Below are positions 58,720-64,000 of a stretch of DNA of 64,000 nucleotides, in pieces; position 1 is the first letter of the stretch; every line of letters starts with the position of its first letter. The notes below the pieces were generated by a model. That model saw only the letters and a program-made list of their open reading frames with translations. It made no database searches and was not told the DNA's origin. The stretch comes from Polynucleobacter sp. 80A-SIGWE (GTDB lineage: Bacteria; Pseudomonadota; Gammaproteobacteria; Burkholderiales; Burkholderiaceae), in assembly GCF_018882295.1 (NCBI RefSeq), contig NZ_JACVOR010000002.1, positions 372,001-436,000 of the forward strand, given 5' to 3'. The position numbers and the translations under genes were made by a program.

Positions 58720-59597
58720 TGGCCGCTATTACCGCTGCAATGGTTGGCGAGTTACGCGCCAAGACTGATGCTCCGATGATGGAGTGCAAAAAAGCATTGA
58801 CTGAAGCTGATGGCGATATGGCTCGTGCGGAAGAAATTCTGCGTGTAAAGCTCGGTAGCAAAGCTGGTAAGGCGGCATCCCGCGTTACTGCTGAAGGTAT
58901 TGTTGCTTCAGCGATCAATGGCACTACAGGTACTTTGCTTGAAGTGAACTGCGAGACTGACTTCGTTTCAAAGAATGATGATTTCTTGGCATTTACACAA
59001 GCCTGTGCAAATCTGATTTCTGAAAAGAATCCAGCTGACGTTGCTGCATTACTTGCATTGCCAATGAATGGTCAAACTGTTGATGAAGTTCGTAGCGCCT
59101 TGATCGGTAAGATCGGCGAGAACATCATGCCACGTCGCTTCAAGCGTTTCGCTGGTAGCAACAAGTTGGTTTCTTATCTCCACGGTACTCGTATTGGCGT
59201 TATGGTTGAGTTCGAAGGTGATGAGACTGCAGCTAAAGACGTAGCAATGCACATTGCTGCAATGAAGCCGGTGGCTTTGTCGATGGCTGATGTTCCTGCT
59301 GAAGCAATTGCTGTTGAGCGTAGTGTTGCTGTTCAAAAAGCTGCTGAATCTGGCAAACCACCAGAAATCGTTGAGAAGATGGTTGAAGGTTCTATTCAGA
59401 AATACCTCAAAGAGGTTTCTTTGTTGAACCAAACTTTCGTTAAAAACGACAAGCAATCTGTTGAGCAAATGCTCAAAGCTGCAAATACAACAATCAAGGG
59501 TTTCACCATGTTTGTTGTAGGTGAGGGCATTGAGAAGCGTCAAGACGACTTTGCGGCTGAAGTTGCTGCACAAGTGGCTGCTGCTAAAGGCGCTTAA
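58719..59597 (+). CDS. tsf: Translation elongation factor Ts
   Basis: This 292-residue factor recharges EF-Tu by exchanging GDP for GTP. The N-terminal UBA-like domain has [31 protein letters not shown]. The TDFVSKND motif (near residue 80), which touches EF-Tu, is present. A C-terminal dimerisation region follows. It begins on the last base of the rpsB stop codon and ends before a strong terminator. Confidence 0.98.
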   Translation: MAAITAAMVGELRAKTDAPMMECKKALTEADGDMARAEEILRVKLGSKAGKAASRVTAEGIVASAINGTTGTLLEVNCETDFVSKNDDFLAFTQACANLISEKNPADVAALLALPMNGQTVDEVRSALIGKIGENIMPRRFKRFAGSNKLVSYLHGTRIGVMVEFEGDETAAKDVAMHIAAMKPVALSMADVPAEAIAVERSVAVQKAAESGKPPEIVEKMVEGSIQKYLKEVSLLNQTFVKNDKQSVEQMLKAANTTIKGFTMFVVGEGIEKRQDDFAAEVAAQVAAAKGA

Positions 59598-59642
59598 TTA
59601 GCTCCAAAACTGCTGGGCTTGCCCAGTAAGGCTGTAATACCC

Positions 59643-59678
59643 AAAAGGGCATGGAAATCTCGGTTTCTATGCCCTTTT
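59643..59678 (+). terminator. Intrinsic terminator after tsf
   Basis: AAAAGGGCATGGAAA (59643-59657) pairs with TTTCTATGCCCTTTT (59664-59678), 14 of 15 pairs, around TCTCGG, and ends in a T-run. It sits 45 bases past the tsf stop. Confidence 0.88.
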
Positions 59679-59706
59679 GTTTGATCTGTCCCAAGCCCTT
59701 TATAAT
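59677..59706 (+). promoter_or_regulatory. Candidate pyrH operon promoter
   Basis: TTGTTT (59677-59682), 18 bases, then TATAAT (59701-59706) looks like a promoter that starts in the tail of the tsf terminator. It would drive pyrH and the downstream frr-uppS-cdsA-dxr genes. Confidence 0.5.
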
Positions 59707-59785
59707 TTGGCAAGATATTAAAAAGTACTTAAAGATCAATAAGCTAAGCAAGTAGATTGCTTGGCAAATTACGGAAAATAAAACG

Positions 59786-60496
59786 ATGCCAGCCTACAAA
59801 CGTGTTCTCTTAAAACTCTCTGGTGAAGCCCTTATGGGGGATGATGCTTTTGGCATCAATCCAGTAACCATCGATTCCATGGTGAAGGAAATTGCCGATG
59901 TAGTGAATAGCGGCGTTCAGCTGGCCATCGTGATCGGCGGCGGAAATATTTTCCGCGGTGTAGCAGGCGGTGCGGCCGGTATGGATCGTGCAACAGCTGA
60001 CTACATGGGAATGCTTGCCACCATGATGAACTCACTTGCGCTGCAAGATGCGTTGCGTCAAAAAGGTGTTGAAGCTCGTGTTCAATCCGCCCTAAGAATG
60101 GATCAAGTGGTTGAGCCTTACATTCGCCCACGTGCGATTCGTGCGTTGAGCGAAGGCAAAGTCGTCATTTTTGCTGCAGGTACTGGTAACCCGTTCTTCA
60201 CCACTGATACAGCTGCTGCCTTGCGCGGCGCTGAGATGGCTGCAGAGATCGTTCTGAAGGCTACTAAGGTCGATGGTATTTACAGTGCCGATCCAATGAA
60301 AGACCCAACAGCTACTCTTTACAAAACAATTACCTTTGATGAGGCAATCATCAAAAACTTACAGGTGATGGATGCAACTGCTTTTGCATTGTGTCGTGAT
60401 CGCAAATTACCAATCAAAGTATTTTCGATTCTTAAACCAGGTGCATTGATGCGCGTGGTTCAGGGCGAATCTGAAGGCACTTTAGTACACGTTTAA
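59786..60496 (+). CDS. pyrH: UMP kinase
   Basis: This 236-residue hexameric kinase makes UDP from UMP. It starts with the amino-acid-kinase fold ([15 protein letters not shown]), then [11 protein letters not shown] near residue 51, [17 protein letters not shown] near 72, [19 protein letters not shown] near 131 and [14 protein letters not shown] near 163. Length is standard. It stands between tsf and frr as in most Proteobacteria. Confidence 0.97.
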   Translation: MPAYKRVLLKLSGEALMGDDAFGINPVTIDSMVKEIADVVNSGVQLAIVIGGGNIFRGVAGGAAGMDRATADYMGMLATMMNSLALQDALRQKGVEARVQSALRMDQVVEPYIRPRAIRALSEGKVVIFAAGTGNPFFTTDTAAALRGAEMAAEIVLKATKVDGIYSADPMKDPTATLYKTITFDEAIIKNLQVMDATAFALCRDRKLPIKVFSILKPGALMRVVQGESEGTLVHV

Positions 60497-60507
60497 TAGG
60501 AGGCTTG

Positions 60508-61068
60508 ATGTCCGCAGCAGAAATTAAAACCACTACCGATCAAAAGATGCAGAAGTCTCTTGAGGCTTTGAAATCCAATTTAGCTAAGATTCGTTCTGGT
60601 CGTGCAAATCCAGGAATTTTGGAGCACATTCAGGTCGATTACTACGGTAATCCAACACCACTAAGCCAAGTGGCTAGCTTGGGATTAGCTGATGCTAGAA
60701 CCATTAACGTTCAACCATTCGAAAAGACTATGGTTGGCGCAATTGAGAAGGCGATTCGTGATTCTGACTTGGGGCTTAACCCAGCCTCACAAGGTACTGT
60801 GATTCGCGTACCAATGCCAGCTTTGACTGAAGAGCGTCGTCGTGATCTGACGAAGGTTGTCAAAAACGAAGGTGAAGAAACCAAGATCGCTGTGCGTAAT
60901 TTACGTCGTGATGCCAACGAACATCTCAAGCGCCTTACTAAGGATAAAGAAATTTCTGAGGACGATGAGCGTCGTGCTACTGATGACATTCAGAAGATGA
61001 CTGACCGTGCGGTGGTTGATGTCGATAAGATCATCTCTGAAAAAGAAAAAGAGATCATGACGGTTTAA
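60508..61068 (+). CDS. frr: Ribosome recycling factor
   Basis: This 186-residue factor splits post-termination ribosomes together with EF-G. The fold is shown by the central [21 protein letters not shown] and the long helix [33 protein letters not shown] chose ATG 60508, because AGGAGG (60498-60503) sits 4 bases before it and family members are 185-186 residues; a TTG 3 bases upstream is too close to the ribosome-binding site. Confidence 0.97.
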   Translation: MSAAEIKTTTDQKMQKSLEALKSNLAKIRSGRANPGILEHIQVDYYGNPTPLSQVASLGLADARTINVQPFEKTMVGAIEKAIRDSDLGLNPASQGTVIRVPMPALTEERRRDLTKVVKNEGEETKIAVRNLRRDANEHLKRLTKDKEISEDDERRATDDIQKMTDRAVVDVDKIISEKEKEIMTV

Positions 61069-61098
61069 TCGTCAGGTCGATTTCTTATCATTCGATTT

Positions 61099-61872
61099 AT
61101 GACACAGCACACTAGCTCTACCTTAGTTGTTCCAGAGGTTAGCGCTATTCCTCGCCATGTTGCCATCATCATGGACGGCAATGGTCGTTGGGCCAGCAAG
61201 CGTTTCATGCCGCGGGTAGCTGGGCATTCAGAGGGATTGGGTGCTGTGCGTAAAATTGTCCAAGAGTGTCGTCGTCTTGGCGTCGAATACCTCACCGTAT
61301 TTGCATTCAGCTCTGAAAATTGGCGCCGCCCACCAGAAGAGGTGGGTTTCTTAATGAAGTTGTTTCTAAAGTCATTAAAAAGCGAAGTTTCTCGTCTAGC
61401 TGAAAATGATATCTCCTTACGCCTTATAGGAGACCTAAGCCGCTTTGATTCTGCGATTCAGGAGATGGTGCAATTTTCTGAAGAAAAAACTGCTGGTTGC
61501 AAAGGACTCACTTTTACGATTGCAGCTAACTATGGTGGCCGTTGGGATATCTTGCAGGCAATGCGCCAGTGCTTAACTGCTAATCCTGATTTGAAGCCGG
61601 AACAAGTCTCTGAAGAGTTATTGCAGCCCCATTTATCTATGGCTTATGCACCAGAGCCAGATTTGTTTATTCGCACCGGCGGTGAACAGCGCGTTAGTAA
61701 CTTCTTGCTCTGGCAGTTAGCCTATACCGAGTTATATTTCACGGATACTCTTTGGCCTGATTTTGATGAGGCTGAACTACATAAAGCGTTTGACTGGTTT
61801 AGTCAGCGCGAGCGTCGTTTTGGACGCACAAGTGCTCAGCTGGCTTCCGAGCCTTTGAGTGACGCAGTCTAA
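61099..61872 (+). CDS. uppS: Undecaprenyl diphosphate synthase
   Basis: This 257-residue cis-prenyltransferase makes the C55 carrier lipid for peptidoglycan and O-antigen synthesis. The catalytic motif [14 protein letters not shown] near residue 20-33, [15 protein letters not shown] near 74 and the C-terminal [28 protein letters not shown] near 195-222 are all conserved. Length is normal. It precedes cdsA by 19 bases. Confidence 0.97.
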   Translation: MTQHTSSTLVVPEVSAIPRHVAIIMDGNGRWASKRFMPRVAGHSEGLGAVRKIVQECRRLGVEYLTVFAFSSENWRRPPEEVGFLMKLFLKSLKSEVSRLAENDISLRLIGDLSRFDSAIQEMVQFSEEKTAGCKGLTFTIAANYGGRWDILQAMRQCLTANPDLKPEQVSEELLQPHLSMAYAPEPDLFIRTGGEQRVSNFLLWQLAYTELYFTDTLWPDFDEAELHKAFDWFSQRERRFGRTSAQLASEPLSDAV

Positions 61873-61891
61873 GTACTTCTCACTTCCCCAT

Positions 61892-62719
61892 ATGCTTAAA
61901 ACTCGAATCATTACTGCCACTATTTTGATGGCAGTGCTATTGCCCATCTTGTTTTTATTGCCGCCGATTTATTTAGGTGGATTCTTTCTAGTGGCATTAG
62001 TTGCAGCTGCTTGGGAGTGGAGTCGCATTATTGCCCCTGAGGCAAAAAAGGCCGCATGGCTCTACGCCACTTTTTGTTTGGCCATCATTTTGTTTTTGCT
62101 GGGTACGCAGGCGATCTCATGGCAATTCTCTTTGCTCATGATGGCGGTCTTATTTTGGTTCTTTCTGGCGCCATTCATTTTGGCCAAGGGCATGAATCTT
62201 TCTCTTCAAAAATTCAAACCTTTCTACAGCATTTTGGGCTTAATCATTCTGCCGGCCACTTGGTTCGCATTGGTATTCCTACGTGAACTCGGTTTAGCCT
62301 TTTTATTAAGTAGCATGGCCCTAGTTTGGGTTGCAGATATTGGCGCATATTTCGTTGGTAAGGCTTTTGGTAAACATAAGTTGGCTATAAATATCAGTCC
62401 AGGGAAGTCGATTGAAGGTGCATTGGGCGGTCTAATACTTTGCTACCTTTACGCATTTTTGTGCGTAATGTATTTACCTCTTGGTGATACGCTTTTTGGT
62501 GCTTGGGCAATTCGATTTGGTTGGGTACCAATGTTCTTAATGGTTACCGTATTGGCTGCGTTTAGCGTCTTTGGTGATTTGTTTGAGTCTCAGTTGAAGC
62601 GCTTAGCCGGCGTTAAAGATAGCAGTCATTTATTGCCTGGTCATGGCGGTGTACTCGATCGGGTTGATGCTCTCATACCAACGATGCCGATTGCTGCATT
62701 GTTAGCTGGATTGATTTGA
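61892..62719 (+). CDS. cdsA: Phosphatidate cytidylyltransferase
   Basis: This 275-residue membrane enzyme makes CDP-diacylglycerol, the precursor of all bacterial phospholipids. It has about eight helices and the C-terminal signature [37 protein letters not shown] near 228-264. I chose ATG 61892 (MLKTRI), the usual start of this family in relatives; an in-frame GTG at 61859 would overlap uppS by 14 bases. It shares the TGATG junction with dxr. Confidence 0.95.
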   Translation: MLKTRIITATILMAVLLPILFLLPPIYLGGFFLVALVAAAWEWSRIIAPEAKKAAWLYATFCLAIILFLLGTQAISWQFSLLMMAVLFWFFLAPFILAKGMNLSLQKFKPFYSILGLIILPATWFALVFLRELGLAFLLSSMALVWVADIGAYFVGKAFGKHKLAINISPGKSIEGALGGLILCYLYAFLCVMYLPLGDTLFGAWAIRFGWVPMFLMVTVLAAFSVFGDLFESQLKRLAGVKDSSHLLPGHGGVLDRVDALIPTMPIAALLAGLI

Positions 62720-63909
62720 TGTCTGTTAAGCAAGTTGCCATCCTAGGATCTACAGGATCGATTGGTGTTAATACCTTAGATGTGATCCGCGCGCATCCTG
62801 AACGCTTTAAAGTAGTTGCTCTGACTGCCGCAAAACAAATTGATCGTTTGGCTGAGCAATGTATTGAGTTTAGGCCGAATATTGCAGTAGTAGCCGATGC
62901 TGATGGCGCCGCCAAGCTGAATCGTCTCTTGCAAGAAAAAAAGATTGTTACTCAAGTTCTCTATGGGCCTCAGGCCTTAGTCAGTGCAGTAACTGAATCT
63001 GGTTGCGACACCGTCATGGCGGCGATTGTTGGTGCTGCTGGTCTAGTTCCAGCCTTGGCTGCGGCGCAAGCAGGTAAGCGCGTATTGCTGGCCAATAAAG
63101 AAGCCTTGGTGATGTCGGGTAATTTATTTATGCAGGCTATGAAAGTGGGTGGTGGTGAGTTACTCCCAATTGATAGTGAGCACAATGCAATCTTTCAATG
63201 TTTGCCAGATCGTTTCACCAAAAATCCATCCGTCCATTTAGGCGTAGAAGAGCTTTGGTTAACTGCTTCAGGTGGACCCTTCAGGGATAAATCAATTGGA
63301 GATTTAGCAGGCATTACTCCGGAGCAGGCTTGCGCTCACCCAAACTGGGTGATGGGCAGAAAGATTTCTGTTGATTCGGCAACAATGATGAATAAGGGTC
63401 TTGAGGTGATTGAGGCTTTCTGGTTGTTTGGTTTGCCACTAGAAAAGATTAAGGTATTAATACATCCGCAGAGCGTAGTGCACTCCATGGTGCGCTACCG
63501 GGATGGCTCAGTGCTGGCACAAATGGGTCAGCCTGATATGCGTACGCCGATTGCCTATGGTCTGGCTTGGCCTGAACGCATTGATGCTGGTGTCGCCCCC
63601 TTGAATCTAACGCAGTTGACGGGCCTGAGCTTTACTGAGCCTAATTTCACTCAATTTCCTTGTTTGAGTTTGGCCTTTGCCGCCGCAAAAGCAGGGGGCA
63701 CTGCTCCTTCCGTCTTAAATGCTGCTAATGAAGTTGCTGTTGCTGCTTTCTTAGATGAAGGATTGGCTTACTTAAGCATTCCAAATGTGGTGGAGCACTG
63801 CTTAAATGCCCTGCCTCCAGTAGCGGCCGATTCGCTTGAAACGATTCTTGAGATTGATGCTCTAGCTCGTCAGGCTGCGAATCAGTTCATTCGCTCAATC
63901 CAGAAATAG
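62719..63909 (+). CDS. dxr: 1-Deoxy-D-xylulose 5-phosphate reductoisomerase
   Basis: This 396-residue enzyme makes 2-C-methyl-D-erythritol 4-phosphate in the non-mevalonate isoprenoid pathway. The NADPH motif [14 protein letters not shown] is near residue 9, [11 protein letters not shown] near 122 holds catalytic-site residues, [13 protein letters not shown] near 150 is the metal-binding region, and [25 protein letters not shown] near 213 is the substrate site. The start is ATG 62719, overlapping the cdsA stop. Length is normal. Confidence 0.97.
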   Translation: MSVKQVAILGSTGSIGVNTLDVIRAHPERFKVVALTAAKQIDRLAEQCIEFRPNIAVVADADGAAKLNRLLQEKKIVTQVLYGPQALVSAVTESGCDTVMAAIVGAAGLVPALAAAQAGKRVLLANKEALVMSGNLFMQAMKVGGGELLPIDSEHNAIFQCLPDRFTKNPSVHLGVEELWLTASGGPFRDKSIGDLAGITPEQACAHPNWVMGRKISVDSATMMNKGLEVIEAFWLFGLPLEKIKVLIHPQSVVHSMVRYRDGSVLAQMGQPDMRTPIAYGLAWPERIDAGVAPLNLTQLTGLSFTEPNFTQFPCLSLAFAAAKAGGTAPSVLNAANEVAVAAFLDEGLAYLSIPNVVEHCLNALPPVAADSLETILEIDALARQAANQFIRSIQK

Positions 63910-63920
63910 ATCGACAGATT

Positions 63921-64000
63921 TTGCAGGCTTTAATCACTCTTGGCGTATTCTTAGTCACACTGGGTGTGTTGGTCAGCTTTCATGAATATGGCCATTTTTT
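63921..64000 (+). CDS. rseP: RseP-like site-2 protease (3' end outside window)
   Basis: Only the first 26 codons are in the window. They encode LQALITLGVFLVTLGVLVSFHEYGHF: a first membrane helix with the zinc-binding H-E-x-x-H motif of intramembrane site-2 proteases. The likely start is TTG at 63921, since no ATG or GTG lies in frame after the dxr stop. RseP cuts the anti-sigma factor RseA in the sigma-E response. Position after dxr is the normal bacterial order. Confidence 0.85.
   Translation, partial: MQALITLGVFLVTLGVLVSFHEYGHF

Overview
The window looks like a chromosomal segment of a moderately low-GC member of the Burkholderiales, most probably Polynucleobacter or a close relative. The reasons are the housekeeping orders rpsB-tsf-pyrH-frr-uppS-cdsA-dxr-rseP, smc-zipA-ligA and rpfE-recJ-prfB-lysS, plus three periplasmic binding proteins of the tripartite tricarboxylate (Bug/TctC) family. 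The genus is inferred from gene order and protein features; no database was searched. No mobile element, CRISPR array or rRNA operon was seen.

Positions 1 to about 24.8 kb form an accessory catabolic region built around organosulfonates. It starts inside an ABC transporter binding protein. Next come an HpsN-type dihydroxypropanesulfonate (DHPS) dehydrogenase, a short-chain dehydrogenase, a zinc alcohol dehydrogenase and an iron alcohol dehydrogenase, all on the plus strand. Opposite them lie a GlcD-like FAD oxidase and a thiamine-diphosphate enzyme. At 18.6-24.7 kb lie a sulfolactate/lactate-type dehydrogenase, sulfolactate sulfo-lyase SuyAB, a GntR regulator, a YeiH-type exporter and a SoxC/SoxD-like sulfite-oxidising pair. 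Together these can take DHPS to sulfolactate, then to pyruvate plus sulfite, and sulfite to sulfate.

Between the two sulfonate blocks (8.6-18.3 kb) lies a less familiar module. It holds a TauD-like dioxygenase, two orphan Bug binding proteins, a LysR regulator, and an operon that interleaves a succinate dehydrogenase/fumarate reductase-like complex with a two-subunit class I fumarase-like hydratase and a TauE/SafE exporter. The flavoprotein has Cys where the covalent-FAD histidine normally sits. This is the best candidate for an undescribed pathway. The substrate is unknown: a C4 dicarboxylate or a sulfonated relative is my inference.

From 24.8 to 27.3 kb there are small and general genes: a 54-residue ORF, ferredoxin-NADP reductase, a small membrane protein, a membrane methyltransferase and an OsmC-like protein. 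From 27.3 kb on the window is mostly core genome: lysS, prfB (with its programmed +1 frameshift), recJ, rpfE-like, lolC/lolD, tatD, comEC, a third Bug protein, initiator tRNA-Met, kup, radA, prmB, dapE, dapD, smc, zipA, ligA, an lpxO-like hydroxylase, glnD, map, and the rpsB-to-rseP translation/lipid/isoprenoid block, with rseP cut by the window end.
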